Below, in pieces: positions 1-12,324 of a stretch of 64,000 nucleotides of DNA. Numbering within the stretch: position 1 is the first letter of the stretch; each line of letters starts with the position of its first letter. Below the pieces are notes generated by a model, which was not told the DNA's origin, made no database searches, and worked only from the letters and a program-made list of their open reading frames with translations. A program made the position numbers and the translations under genes. The stretch comes from Prunella strophiata (lineage: Eukaryota; Chordata; Aves; Passeriformes; Prunellidae): assembly GCA_036583965.1 (NCBI GenBank), contig JAZBQD010000019.1, positions 4,255,530 to 4,319,529 on the forward strand. Direction: 5' to 3'.

Positions 1-1046
1 GATGAGTTCCCTTGCACACATGCCTGTGGACTGCTTGCTCTGAAAGCAAAGGTGTGAACTGGGTTTTTCAGCTCACAAGACTGGTTCTGAGGAGGCAAAA
101 TCAGCTACAGTTTGCTGGAGGTTCCAGAAACCATCACTGAGCTGTTTTTCCTGGAAAAGTAGGTGGGAAAAGTCTCAATTTAGAGATGCAAACCTCTAAT
201 TTTGAGATCTGCAGGAACACAGGAGATGGACTTTAGCAGAGTTATCAGGAAATGTGCAGATTCTGAAGGGCTGGTGAGGAGGTGCCAGAACCTGGAGAGC
301 TGCACAAAAGCAGAGGATGCTGAGTCCCAGCAGAGCTGCTCCTGCCCTGCCTCATGATTCACTGTGCTCTCTGGGGTAAATCAGATCAGGGATTGTGCAA
401 GGAGGGAAGTTTTAAGCTATAATCTGAAAAATCCTTAGATTGATAGAGTAATCTGATGGGTTGGTTAAATGTTCTAGAGGGGTGGATTCCTTTTAGTGAA
501 ATGCTGTTGAACTGAAACTGCTGTGCAAACTTAGAGAACAGAGCTGTGCCCTGTTTCACACAGGGGATGTGTCTGTTTTGTTTAGCAGCAAAGGTGAGTT
601 TGTGATTTTGCCCAGGACCCTGCTGGAGTTGTCCACATGCCTGGACACCACAGTGTGAGTGGGAAGAGGAGCTCTCTCTGCTGGAAGGGTTTAGAGCCTG
701 TTCTGGACACCAGGCCATGGAGTTTGGCTTCTGCCTACCCATAAGAAAGGTGGGAGCTCTGCTCTGCACAGCAGCACTCTGCAGGAATGGCTTTTCTTAC
801 TCAAACACCCCCCAGTAAATTCTGGGAAGCAATAGCACTGCCTAAATTCGTGGTATTTTAGGAGACCCTTTGCACTTAATAGAAGGGGATTCTTCTAAAT
901 CCTGATCCTTGGTGTTTCCTTCTTGCCCATGTCTCTCTCATGGTTAGGGAAGTTGAGGTGCTCAGGAATGGAGGGCTCTGCCTTTGATAAACTAAAAATG
1001 TCATTGATTTTACAGAAGCTGTGAATGGAAATTATGAACTGGGGTT
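1..1046. other. Intergenic sequence, no gene seen
   Basis: Mixed-composition unique sequence. The open frames are short, start at arbitrary ATGs and match no protein family that I recognise. No splice-bounded coding exon, RNA gene or clear transposable element is visible. Confidence 0.6.
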
Positions 1047-1047
1047 A

Positions 1048-1345
1048 CAGAATCACAGAATCACTGGGTTGGAAGAGACCTTCAAGATCATTGAGCCCAA
1101 CCTGTTCCGACACCTCAACTAAACCCTGGCACCCAGTGCCACATCCAGGCTTTGTTAAACACACCCAGGGATGGTGACTCCATCCACTCCCTGGGCAGCC
1201 ATTCCAGAACTTTATCACCCTTTCTGTAAAAAACTTTTCCCTGATATCCAACCTGTATTTCCCTTGAGACTGTGACCTCTCATTCTGTCAGTGCTGCCTG
1301 GAGAAAGAGGCCAACCCCCACCCGAACTACAACCACCCTTCAGGA
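1048..1345 (-). mobile_element. CR1 LINE fragment, 3' end, minus orientation
   Basis: The stretch opens with CAGAATCACAGAATCACTGG, then GGTTGGAAGAGACC and TTCAAGATCATTGAG. This is the reverse complement of the avian CR1 3' terminus. It runs on through the usual region (CTCCATCCACTCCCTGGGCAG, a run resembling the AAAAACTTTTCCCTGATATCC block) for about 300 bp. The copy is 5'-truncated and has no coding capacity. The 3' boundary is certain to a few bases; the inner boundary is approximate. Confidence 0.85.
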
Positions 1346-1393
1346 AGTTGTAAACTTACTAACTGCTTTGCACACACTCAGTAGGGCAGGTTT

Positions 1394-1417
1394 GGAGGGA
1401 GGGAGGGAGGGAGGGGG
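1394..1417. repeat. (GGGA)n microsatellite
   Basis: About five and a half tandem GGGA tetramers close to the inner end of the preceding CR1 fragment. Confidence 0.9.
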
Positions 1418-2934
1418 CAGGTGATGTTTCCCTCCTAGCCCTGAGCAGTTTTTCACAACCTCACATCAGCCATCACCCGTTTTGATTTGTTATCAAGGTT
1501 TGCTCTGTAATTTCTGCAGTGCTCTGGGACAGCTCAGTAGTGAGAAAAGTGGGGGAAGGAGCCCTGCCTGCCTCTGTGAGAGTGGCAGAGATCTCTGAGC
1601 AGATGTGAGTGTGCAGCACACCCTGTTCTTTGGAAAGCACCAGGAATGGGGAAGGCAGCAAAACACAGCAGGTTAAAGGCACTCAGCTTCACCCAGCATT
1701 GTGCAACCCCTCTGGGACACCCACACTGGGGAGAAGCCAGAGGGAGAGCTTCTCCTGGCCTTGGGAAGGACCCAAATGGATCCTTCATGCTCATGGATCC
1801 TTCCTAAATATTAGTAAGGTAGGAAAGTAGTAAACTCAGCTTAGTAAACTCACTAAGTTAGGAGACACTGGGTAGATAACATGGGAAGAGTTCAAGGAGT
1901 TACAAATGTCTAAACCTTTCTGTGTTTCTCTGTTCCCTCTGTAGCTGCCCAGATAATTTCACTGTTTCTTTATGTGCTCTGGACCACTTGTCCTGTTTTA
2001 TGAAAGGAGAAAAGCCCTTCAAACCCTAAATCAGGAAGATCTGGTGTAGAGCTCCCATGAGCCTGAGGACTCCCAGAGCACAGCTGGTACCTAACAGAGG
2101 TTCTGGTTGGCTCTAAAGGTGATTAAGTTCAGTGGCAGTCCTTTAGCTCTTTAATAAAATAAACAAGTTTTTAATACAACAGTTTCCTTAAAAATGTGTT
2201 CAAGGAAAAAAACAAAAAAGTTTCTTTTGATACAGAGTGCTGTTTCTTCTACCAGAGTGTTTACTGCTTGAAGTGCTTCTATTTATAGTTTTGTCAGAGG
2301 CATAGATTATATGAGATCTTTGTGAAGGGAACTTTGCACAGACTGTCCAAAAGAAGGGGCCAAAGATTTCCCCAGACTTTGCATTGTGTTGCAGAGGGCC
2401 AGAAGAAAACTAAGATGCAAAGAACTGAAAACAATAAATGTAAGGACTTAAATAATGGATTGCAAACCTGATATTCCCCCTCCCCACCCCCAAAAAAATA
2501 CTGGGTATAAATATTAAGGAGTTAATATGGAACTCACTTCATTAGTGAAATTAATTTGTTTCACTTCATTAAAATTTGGGAGTAGTGTAAGAAACAGCAA
2601 TTAAAATTAATTTAAAGTAAATACACTCTGTCAAAGCTTTTGAGGTGAGACTGAACATGAGAATTGATGTAACAGACCTCTAGGAAATTAACATAATTCA
2701 AAATCCATGTATAACCCACTAAACACAGCAAAAATAGCTGAGATTTCCAAATCCAGTGGTATTGGAGAACCCTCATCAAACATGTTTTGTTTAACACTTG
2801 TGGAAGGTGTGGAAGGAAATGGGGAATTTGCACTGAGGTTCTCAGAGGATGAGAAGCTGCAATTCCTGTTCCTCTCACCACAGAAGGGAATGACTCCCCC
2901 TAACACAGTTCAGTGTTGTCAGTTCTGTCACTGA
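1418..2934. other. Intergenic sequence, no gene seen
   Basis: Unique sequence, AT-rich from about 2,140 to 2,610. Only short chance open frames occur on both strands. No repeat or exon could be recognised. Confidence 0.55.
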
Positions 2935-3115
2935 TCACTACTCAGTAATTTGATGGTTTTCCAATCTTCTGGAAGCCCTTTCCTCCCCCAAAGTATTTGG
3001 TGACAGCTCCAAGATGGTTTATGCCAGTTCCTCAAGAACTTTGGGGTAAATCCTTTAGATAATTTGGAAGTAGTCACTTTTTTCATGTAATTCAGCCCTT
3101 CCCTCCTCTGCATTA
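2935..3115 (-). mobile_element. Possible old CR1-type ORF2 remnant
   Basis: The minus-strand translation contains GLPEDWKTIKLL. This resembles the G-x-x-PEDWK-x-x block found in CR1-clade reverse transcriptases just before the finger motifs. The frame is short and degenerate, and the flanking residues do not match convincingly. A chance match is possible, so I rate it low. Confidence 0.3.
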
Positions 3116-3913
3116 TTTACTGTTTTTACCAGCATTGACTGCTGTGGCCATTTGTTACAGTAAACACTGAAACAACAAGGCATTCAAACATTCCATGGTT
3201 GTCCCCAGTCTATTCATGCTGTCCTAGGAATTGGCCACACTTTGTCCTGTTTGCACAAGCCCTGCTGAGATTTAAGCCAGAAGAGAGTTTGTAAGTTCAT
3301 GTTTGTCCCTCACTACTTTTGCTGACTCCCTCATCACCACCTCCCTGTTCTCTCAGCCCTAGGGATGAGAGATAAATAAAATAAATAGAAGGTTTTCATT
3401 TTTAAAATAAAAGGTTTTCATTTTTAACACCTTTTCAACACCTTTTATTTCAACTCCTTTTACAGTGGGGAAAACCAAGCCCACACAAAGCTGAATGCAT
3501 CCTGAGAGCACCATGGTGGGAAATCCCTGCAGCCCTTGACCCCAAATGAGGCATTAGATGAGAATTTTGTGCATCCCAGTTTGGGAAGTGCAAGTTTCCT
3601 GGAAGAGCTGCTGTGGCTCTGTATGGCTGTCAGAGGGAATCCCACAAAGGCACCTTTGGATTGTTTCTAAATTTCAATCCCATGCCTGTATTCCCCTCTT
3701 GCTACCAAAATCTTGCCACACAAACCCAGTACAACAATTCAGGTGCAGGGAACAGAGATTTAAATCTGACTGTGACTCCCCTGGACATCCTGGGGACCTC
3801 CAGCATGGGGATAGGTGCCACTCATTGACCACCTAAAATTCCTCTTCCTTATTTCCCCAAATCTCCTATTGCCTAAGATGCACCAATCTGCTGATTTTTG
3901 CAGGAATGAGGAG

Positions 3914-3965
3914 GTAATTCAATAAGGTAGTAACTCAATAAGGTGGTAACTCAATAAGGTGGTAT
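3914..3965. repeat. 16-bp tandem repeat, three units plus a partial one
   Basis: Units beginning GTAA at 3,914, 3,930 and 3,946 share the body TCAATAAGGT. A fourth begins at 3,962 and breaks off. Units differ by one or two bases, so this is a small recent tandem duplication. Confidence 0.9.
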
Positions 3966-4639
3966 TCCCCCTGCAGGGGAGCAGGACCTGAGAGAAAAAA
4001 AAGGCTTTTTTCCCCTAAAAATGGGGATTCTCTCTCTTCTGGCATTAAAGCACTGTCTCTCTCCACCCACACCCAGTCCAAAGGACTGTGGGGTCATCAC
4101 TGCAGCCCTGCAGCAGGCAGGACACCCAGCCAGTGTTCCCAAGAGGCTTCCCCAGGAAAGCAGCACCCCTGGAACTGCAGTGCTGCATGTGTGGAGGACA
4201 GCAGTGCCACCACTCCACCCCAAGACAAGGAGGCCAGGGAGGAGCTGGAAAGGAGAGGAGCTGTGCTTTTCCCAAGAATTGGGATGGCCCATTGCTCCCC
4301 CAGCCAAACCTCACTGTCCTCAAAGGGGCTGGAGGGCTCTCCCAAAATCTTCCCATTAAAGATGCACCTGTCCCCCAGGATGCCACACCCTCAACAAATC
4401 AAGCCAAATGCTACAGGGAGATCTCAACCCTCAGGGAGGCTTTTTTCCTAAGGACTCCTGACCCACAGTGCAACTGAAAATCAGATATTTTAAGCCACAG
4501 GCCTGCCCCCTTTTCTCCTTCTTGCTTTTATGAGGCCTCCAAGAAACCTGGTCGAGCTCTAGATAATTTTTTGAAAGCCTGCTGCCATTTGCAGAGACAC
4601 ATAAGAGCAGAGAACTAAACCCAACCCATTTTCTCCCCA
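3966..4639. other. Intergenic sequence, no gene seen
   Basis: Moderately GC-rich unique sequence. Several overlapping open frames of 80-130 codons occur on both strands, but none carries a recognisable domain and they contradict one another. I treat them as chance frames. Confidence 0.55.
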
Positions 4640-5130
4640 ATGAGATCAGCTGGTCACTTTGATTTTCTCTAGAAACCTATCTCTTCAGGACCTTTCTTTT
4701 TCCTTTTTCTTTATTTTTTTGAAGTCAAAGTCTGTTTCCCGTTTGGTAGGTGACCTGTTTAATGTTTTCCCTGTGTCTGGGAACTCCTTAGTGTAATTAG
4801 CGACCTTTGAACTCCACAACTAATCCTGAGCTATTTTGTATTCCTTACTCATCTTTAAGGCTGGACCTTTCTTTTCTTTTGAGTCTGCTGCCACAATTAA
4901 AGAAGAAACAGCTGCATTTCAAAGGGATTCCAATTCCAGAAGCTTAATCGTGATTGACATGTTCTTATTCTAAGCTATAAGAAACTCTAAGAGTCCTTTC
5001 TTGGGTTAAAACTTCAATCATTTTCTAAAAAATTATCTCAATATGGATTTTATTCATTTTCTTTGATAACCATTCTTTGTGATTTTTTTAACTTGAAAGA
5101 TGCTTTGAGTTTGTGATGAATATGAACTGC
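4640..5130. promoter_or_regulatory. Candidate conserved non-coding element
   Basis: Repeat-free AT-rich block with many homeodomain-type sites: GTAATTAG near 4,794, TAATCC (OTX/bicoid type) at 4,821-4,826, TAATCG at 4,945, and TGATTGACA (PBX/MEIS/HOX-like) at 4,951-4,959. There is no coding frame. The clustering suggests an enhancer. Conservation cannot be tested from one sequence, so this is inference from composition and motifs. Confidence 0.3.
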
Positions 5131-5880
5131 GCCCACCGAAAGAATGAATGGTGTCAGATGCAGAAGTGCCTAAATTCCATTTATTGTCAAAATCTGATTA
5201 TGAAACCTGACGTCCTCCATGTAGCCTGACATCATTCCACATGCCCCAAAGGAAGGAGAGGTGCAAGCTCTTGCAAATGAACCCCAGGAAGGCTGAGGAG
5301 GGAGATGGCATAAAGCATTCTCCTGAAATAGATATATATTTTTTAATCAGCTTTTCCCAATTTTTATAGCACTGATTAAAAAACCTTCCAGTGTTGGAAG
5401 AGCCTCTCTTCACTCTTGGAGAAATGAATTCCCAATGAAAAGTCACTGCCAAAAGCAGCTGCCTTAAAACAGGGATAATTTTTGAGGTTTAAAATTATCG
5501 CCACAACCCCACAACAAACCCTGAGCGAGGCTGTGGCGCTTAAATCTCCTCCAAGGGCTGATCCTAGAAAATGATGGGAGCCTTTTGGGTCCTGTTATTG
5601 AATTATCTCCCTCTCACTTACATTCGAATTCAGCATGACCTCAGAAAGATGGGCTTAGAGAGGAAAAAAAAAACAAAAACACAAACCAAAATGCCTGAAA
5701 ATCTGTTTGTGTGTTTGCCCAGATCCACCTGATCGTTGACACTCGGATCCATGGGCATCACTTTTGGTCTAGAAATCATCCCAAAGAGCCCCAGGAACAG
5801 CAGCAGGCAAGACCTGGTGTTCCTAAGACAAAGGTCAAATAAAAAAAGGATGTTCATAAACAGCCCTCCAGTTTAAAGGG
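5131..5880. other. Intergenic sequence, no gene seen
   Basis: Unique sequence with short chance frames. No repeat family was recognised. Confidence 0.5.
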
Positions 5881-5881
5881 A

Positions 5882-5931
5882 CTTTTTTTTCTTCTTTTTT
5901 TTTTCCTTTTTTTTTTCCCTTTTTTTTTTTT
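5882..5931. repeat. T-rich polypyrimidine tract
   Basis: Runs of 8-13 T separated by single or short C interruptions over about 50 bp. It is a simple low-complexity tract. Confidence 0.9.
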
Positions 5932-5999
5932 AAGGATTACATCTTAAATTCCAACAAATCAGATTTAGGAGTTACTGAAAGTGAAATTGATCCATCCCT

Positions 6000-6330
6000 C
6001 AGCCAAACTTTGCAATACTTTCCTGTTCTGACATCATTTAGATAGTTAGCTGCATTATCAGATTAAAAACCATTGTACAGGGCCGCTGAAAGGAAAAGGA
6101 GCCAAAAAGCTAAACACTGCCTGAATTCTGAACCTTTTAACCTGGCTGAAGTACGGTGGGGTCCCTGTTATGCAAATACCTTCAATCCTCTGCTAAGTTC
6201 AGTGGAAATAATTTTCTTGAATGACAGGTTTATTCAGCAAGGATTCAGTTGGCGATTAATCCCCCTTTGATCTAAGGTATTTCACTTAACTACCAGTTAC
6301 CTCGTCCTGACAAAGTGCAACCGAGATTAG
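6000..6330. promoter_or_regulatory. Candidate enhancer with POU, OTX and TCF-type sites
   Basis: A repeat-free block holds a perfect octamer ATGCAAAT (6,170-6,177, POU type), a paired/bicoid-type GATTAATCC (6,254-6,262) and CCTTTGATCT (6,264-6,273, matching the TCF/LEF consensus). The last two sites are one base apart. No open frame or transposon explains the block. Function is inferred from motif grouping only. Confidence 0.35.
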
Positions 6331-7911
6331 GGAGATCACCAGAACGCGGCCGGGCTCGCCGTTTATTCTCCCCGGCCGTTCAAAGGGAAGGGCCAGGAAT
6401 GCAATCTATTCCCACTATTTGAAGATGGAAAGTCCTGGCTCCCGAGTTAGAAAGTCAATTGAATACCAAGTGGGGTTTGGTCCTGACCGAGCTCCCGACC
6501 CGAGATATTCCCACTGCTGGGGATATTTTTGTTCTGAGCCCGCTCTCAGCCAGGTTTTCACTCTTCCAGAGCTGCCTCTGTATTTCAGATCAGCGTGGCA
6601 CTGTGGAAAAGACCTTTGCTTTTGGGAAAAGAGGATACTTCCCAATTTTGAGCTATTTTTGAGCTATTATTTCTTCATTTTTGCTAAAAAAAATCCCTTT
6701 TGCTCTTCTCCGGCGAGTATATATATATTTATTAATATATAACAGATATAATATATTAATGAATATTACATGTATTATAAATGCACATATTTTAAAAACT
6801 GATAATAGAGCTAACCACCCAAATTACATCAGAACAAGAACGTTTTGCTGGGAAATGGATCAATCTCACTTTCAGCAACTCCTAAACCTGACTTGTTAAA
6901 ATTTAAGATGTAATTCTTAACAAAGAACAAAAACAAAACCAAAAACAACCTCCTTTTTAACTGGAGGACTGTTTATTAGCATCCCTTTTTTTATTTGACC
7001 TTTGCCTTAGGAACACCAGGTCTTGCCTGCTGCCATTCCTGGGGCTCTTTGAGATCATTTTGGGACAGGTTTATATGGCTGAATACATATTTATACCTCC
7101 AGCAGGCGTGGTGTAAAATTTTTGTGCCAAAACCTATTCATGAAGGAAAATACATCACTACAGATGCCAGAATCCTCCCCTAAAATAAAAAAAAAAAAAA
7201 TAAAATAAAATCAGGCAACTGCTCCTTGGCTGCCTGACATCCGAAATAAAGCATTTTTTACTCTGCTTGTTCCTTCACTGATGTGTTTGCTCTTTTTGCT
7301 GAATTATGACATCATTTTGTAGCAGCAGCAACTCAAAAACTGCTGCAGCAACCACGGGAGCACGGTCCTGATCTGGGGCTTAGCTGGGTCAGCCCGTGAG
7401 AAGCTGATTACAGGATTGGGCACAAAGCTGCATTTCCCTATGCCAGGGGAAAGGCAGAACAAAATCACTTCTGGGATTCTCCCCGTGGTGAAAGTGGCTG
7501 CTGGGATTTCCACTCAGAAGTTCACTGATTTTAAGGGGTTGTTTGTATGTAAATAGGGCTGAGAGAGGGGAGGGAAATTATTTTATTCCAGTTTTTGGAC
7601 TTTACCCATTCTGAGATATCAGGTAGTTGCTTAAAGGAATTCCTTGTCCATAGGATCTGTTAAAATCAACCTCCTAAAGCATAACCATGCTCATGAGTCC
7701 TTTCAGAATTGGGGCTGTATTTGGGTATTTCTCCACTCCACTGTAAACCATCCTTCATCTGTGCTGTCATTTTTTTACTCCCTTACGTGAAATTAATTGG
7801 AATTATGAAGTAGCTGCTCTGCAGGGTGAGCTCTTCCACACGAAGGGGCTGGGACCTGCCCTGGGGTCCCCCCACTCCAGCTGCATCCCCTCCTCATTTA
7901 TTCCCATTTTA
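6331..7911. other. Intergenic sequence with AT-rich patches
   Basis: Unique sequence. A CpG-bearing patch lies near 6,345-6,380. A TATATA/TTAATA-rich patch lies at about 6,717-6,775, and an A-rich tract interrupted by T at about 7,185-7,212. No gene was recognised. Confidence 0.5.
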
Positions 7912-7913
7912 TA

Positions 7914-8000
7914 CAATCACAGAATCCTGGAGTGGTTTGGGCTGGAAGAGACCTTAAAGATCACCCAGTTCCCACCCCCTGCCAGCCACGGGCAGGGAAA
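7914..8000 (-). mobile_element. CR1 LINE 3' fragment, minus orientation
   Basis: The stretch carries CAATCACAGAATCCTGGAG, then GGTTTGGGCTGGAAGAGACC and TTAAAGATCACCCAGTTC, the reverse complement of the CR1 3' end. It is heavily truncated, under 100 bp. Confidence 0.85.
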
Positions 8001-9364
8001 TTTTAACTTCCAGTGAGAATTTCCTGGTGGGATTCCACAGCCTCAGAATCCCCCCGAAGGCTCATCGAAGGCTCCCATCACACTTGATCAGGTCAATAAT
8101 ACACAAACTAAGAAGGATTTGCACTCGAGACAGTAACAGCTTCTCAAGAGCCATTACAGTGTAGTGGCTTTAAGAAAGAAATCCCTTTTAAGAAATGCCA
8201 GACTCTGGAGTAACGTGATAGTCTGCAAGGCTTTAGGGTCTTTCTAACAAATATAATGTTACACGTGCTTTCCACTTACAAGCCAGGAAAAAATAAGGTG
8301 GGATGGTTTTAAAATATTTTCTGTATTTGCAATATTGACTATATGAACTCTGCAATGAGCCAGTGAGGGAGAGAAATTTATAAGTGAAAATAAACCCAAA
8401 TTGTTGTCTGCATAATAAATACAGAGGGACTGCAAGCAGATGAAGCAAAGAGCCACAAACCCCATGCTGGTCTCTGTAGTGCCTCATCAGTGACAGATAA
8501 TTGATGACTTGGTTTAGCTAAATCAAATTATTTGGAAAATAATTTTAGTAAATTTGATTTACTTTCAATTATTTAGAAAATTGGGTTGCATCTGTATGAG
8601 ATTCAGAAAATGTTCACTCCTGTTTTGAGCAAAAAGAAAAGTGGGGAGGGGGTGTTGCTGCTTTGTGATATTTGTGTGAGTCTGTGTTCATGTCTATATA
8701 ATAAATACACATATGAGTACATAAATAAGATGGGAACTATCTTATGGCAAAACTGAGTGGCATTTGTCAGTTTTGTTGGCTGCTTTTTCCCAAACTGAGC
8801 AATAAAAAAATTCATCTAATAGATAATATAGGATGATATTCTATGCTGATTACATTAAAAACTATTTACTAGTTATTTATAGCAATCTGATGGTTAATTG
8901 CTTAATAAACAGGGGTTTATTCAAAACCAGAAGGCATCTCCAACACCTCTGACACGTGGATAATTTCTATTTTCCAGCCCTCAGCAGTATTTCTAGAGGA
9001 AAAACACCCCAAACCACCTCTCAGAGCTCTGCTTTAAATGCAGTGTGCAGTGGGTCAGCCTCCCAATTTCAATGAAGGGCAGGGATATATTAATAAAGGC
9101 GGATATATTAATAAATGCAGCTCTATTAATAAAGGCAGAGCTTCCCTGGCTGCCGCAGATTTCCAGGGGAAGGCTGATGTTCTCCAAAGGCCGTTCCTGC
9201 CCCCCTGTGGTGGCACCAAACCAGCGCTGCAGCCCCGGAGCAGGCAGCAGGGGATGGATCCGGGTCTGGCTTTCATTTCTGGGGGGTCTGGGCTGCCTCA
9301 GGGTCACTGGGTCACTTCATTTTGAGGGGAGGGGACATTTTACAAATGTCACTGTACGTTTTGC
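8001..9364. other. AT-rich intergenic sequence
   Basis: Unique sequence without a recognisable gene. It includes an 11-bp inverted repeat (listed separately) and a short triplication of an ATTAATAAA-like unit around 9,087-9,140. Confidence 0.5.
8519..8561. repeat. 11-bp perfect inverted repeat
   Basis: TAAATCAAATT (8,519-8,529) pairs with AATTTGATTTA (8,551-8,561) across a 21-nt AT-rich spacer that itself contains ATTATTT and AAATAATTT. It could form a cruciform or act as paired AT-rich binding sites. Confidence 0.8.
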
Positions 9365-9597
9365 AGAGTGACAGGATAAGAGGGGATGGATTCAAACTGC
9401 CAGAGGGAAGGTTAGATGGGATGCTGGGGAGGAATTCTTCCCTGTCAGGGTGGTAAGACACAGGTTACCCACAGAAGCTGTGGCTGCCCCATCCCTGGAA
9501 GTGTCCAAGCTGGACAGAGCTTGGAGCAACCTGGGATAGTGGAAGGTGTCCCTGCCATGGCAGGGGGTGGAACTGGATCTTTAATGTCCCCTTCTAT
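9365..9597 (+). mobile_element. CR1 LINE 3' fragment, plus orientation
   Basis: The stretch carries GAGTGACAGGATAAGAGGGG, then GGAGGAATTCTTCCCTGTCAGGG, ACAGAAGCTGTGGCTGCCCC and GGTGTCCCTGCCATGGCAGG. These are the standard sense-strand blocks of the CR1 3' UTR. It ends without the terminal octamer. Confidence 0.9.
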
Positions 9598-12163
9598 AGG
9601 TTCTGTGCTTCACTGGTTTGCTGCAGCCTCCCATGGTGTGAGCACTGCAAACTCCTTCACTCTGCTCCTTCAACTCAGCCACCCTCATCCTCACCTGTTT
9701 TTATTTTATTCTGTCATGGATTTCTCATCCAGGCAGACATTTCCTCAGAGTCTGGCTTCACTTTGGGGATGGGAGAAGGTTGGGAATGACTTTGCTGTCA
9801 CAGCTTGGCCTTTGCAAGCATTTAGGGTCATTCTCAGCTTCATGCCACAGCAGCTCCTGTCCCCTCCTGAGCCTGGAGCACATCCAGCCTCATCCCAAGC
9901 CACGACAGCTCCCTGGGATGGCCCAGGTGAGCAGGGGTGCCTCACTGGGAAAACCTCTGGTGGCTGCAACAACCTGAACAAAGCTTAGAGATAGGATTAT
10001 ATTCACAAATTTCTGCAGAATCACTTTGCCACTGGCAGCACTTCTTCCAAGGTTTCTTCCCATTTTCAGAAGAATTTCAAGACTCAGGAGTGCAGTATCA
10101 TGCACTTTCATTCCCTAAACCTCACTGAAAGTGCTGTAGCAATCATCAACTGATTTTTGCTTCCATTTTTCTATTTCCTGGCAGAAAAAGTGTGGCCACA
10201 CTTACCCCTGAGTTTTACTGAGTGCCAGTAGAATCATTGTCAGGCTGGTTGCATTTATTGACACCAGAGGGTGAGCTGGGATTACAGACTGGGCAGTTAG
10301 GAGAAATACCACTTTGCATTGCTAAAACAGACACATTTGGCTTGGAGCCACGGGGAGAACAAGCAGAATGAAGGGAACATCAGCCCATTCCTACAAAACC
10401 ACTGCTCTCCAATCCCTGCCCCAACACACCCACCCTGCTCCTCAGCCTCTTTGCTTGCCCAGGATCTGCTGGAGAACAAACAATGCCAGATGAAGGGAGC
10501 TGTATTGTCTGACCAGCCTGAGAGCAGAACTGGGGGCTTTTGCCACGGGAATAAATCATCTCCAGACATTTCTTCACCTCCTCAAGAGGTGCCCGGATCC
10601 GTTTCTGCTGCCGGCTTTTCCGACATGAAACCGAAGCTCCGCCGGCCAGCGCCTGGTGGCACTTCCAATTCAATTAACTTACTCACTGGAACTCCCAGAG
10701 AAACTGAATATGAGGAGAACAAGAGGGGAAGCTGGGCCAAATTAATAGGATGAGATCCTTTTACAGCCCAGGCCAGCAATCCTGAGCAGCAGCCCTGAAA
10801 AGCAAATTGGAACAAGCAAATTGCTGTTGAAAAATTCTTTCAGCACTCGGCTGTTGCTACTGCAGCCGGTCACTGCTGGGAGTCAAAGGTTGAAAAATCC
10901 TGGGATGGTGCTGACAATGGAGGCATTCTTATGACAAACATTTACATTTTATTTATTGGAGTGCTGGAGGTAGATTAGTCTCATCTTCGGCCGCTCGGGA
11001 TGGGCTGCACCGTTTGGAGAGGAGAGTAGTGGGAACAAGCATTTTATTGTGGGGGGAAAAAAAACAATAAAATCATATTTCCTGCTCCCAGCCTAAGGAA
11101 AGGATAGTCAGATCTTGAAGATTACCCTCAGGAGAAAGCTTTTGTCCCCAAGGACTCCTTTTAAGGAAAAAAAGCACATTATGGGGGATTTTTTTCTGAT
11201 TCCAAATTAAGTTCTCTTCAAAAATAATGTCATTTTATGGATATGGCTGACTTGCCATGTGCTTCGTGCAAAAGTCCTGCTGCTTTCCTTCATGGAGACC
11301 AGGGCACACAGCAAATAATTCATTCAAAGTGTCCAATCAATGCTTTGTACAGATGCAAACTTGTGTGTGGGCATTGTTTAATTGTGTGTGGTTGTGTAGC
11401 CCCATATTCATGGGAAACTCATTAGTTTGTAAAAAGAATAATTCCAAGTTCACAGCTGCAATTTCACTGAGCTTTCAATGAGCTGTGGAGAAGAAGAGGG
11501 AGAGGAATCTGTGCTGGGGGAATGGGCACAAGCAGGAAATCATAAGCACATCATGAGTACTTCCTTCTTCTGAATGATGCCCCAGACTTTCTTTTATAGA
11601 TAATAAAGCACCAATATACCTGTAGGATAAAATGCTGGGGAAAAGAAAAAGGAAAATGCCCAGCTGGGACCCAAGTGAATGGTTTGAACTGGAAGAACAA
11701 TCCCAGTGACCAGTGCTGGTCCCATGGAGGCTCCTGTGTCTGGGGATGTCCCAGTGGGGTGCAGCATCTCCAAAATCTGCCCCAAAAACCTTGGGACAGC
11801 TGCTACAAGGGACAGTCCCCTTTGGCACCCTCCTCCTTGGCACACAGCAGAGAGCAGAGCTGCTGCTGATGCTTTCTGCAGGAACAACCTCAAGTCCAGC
11901 TCTGTGTTTGTCAATTATTTGGGAAAAGCTAAGCCCCAAATCCCTTTACTCTCTCCTGCTGCTCGTGCCTGCTGGCCCACAGACAAGAGCTGAGGGAGTG
12001 CTTGCTCACACACAGAATTTGTCTAATTTTCTGTGGTTTCCTTCTCCTCCCCTTGGAGTGGAAGGAAAGTCCAGAGAGATCATCAGCAAAGAGAGTGTTG
12101 GTCCCAGGGGCAGAATTTGTGTGCTGGCTGCTCTTGGCCACCTCTCTCTAGAAAAGCAAGGTG
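9598..12163. other. Intergenic sequence, no gene seen
   Basis: Unique sequence. Chance frames reach 190 codons (9,416-9,988) but begin inside CR1 and lack domain similarity. A patch at about 10,840-11,060 with AGATTAGT and a small CpG cluster (CTTCGGCCGCTCGGG near 10,987) is free of repeats and might be regulatory. I cannot support more than that. Confidence 0.5.
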
Positions 12164-12324
12164 ATGATCTTTTGGGGGTGATCTTTTGGGGTGATCTTTT
12201 GGGGGTGATCTTTTGGGGGTGATCTTTTGGGGTGATCTTTTGGGGTGATCTTTTGGGGGTGATCTTTTGGGGGTGGTCTTTTGGGGGTGATCTTTTGGGG
12301 GTGATCTTTTGGGGTGATCTTTTG
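12164..12324. repeat. 13/14-bp minisatellite, 12 units
   Basis: Twelve head-to-tail units of the form TGATCTTTTGGGG(G) differ only in G-run length (four or five). One A-to-G change occurs in unit 9, and the last unit decays to TTTTGCC. There is no spacer variation, so it is not CRISPR. Minus-strand frames such as KITPKRSP repeats are by-products of the array. Confidence 0.95.
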
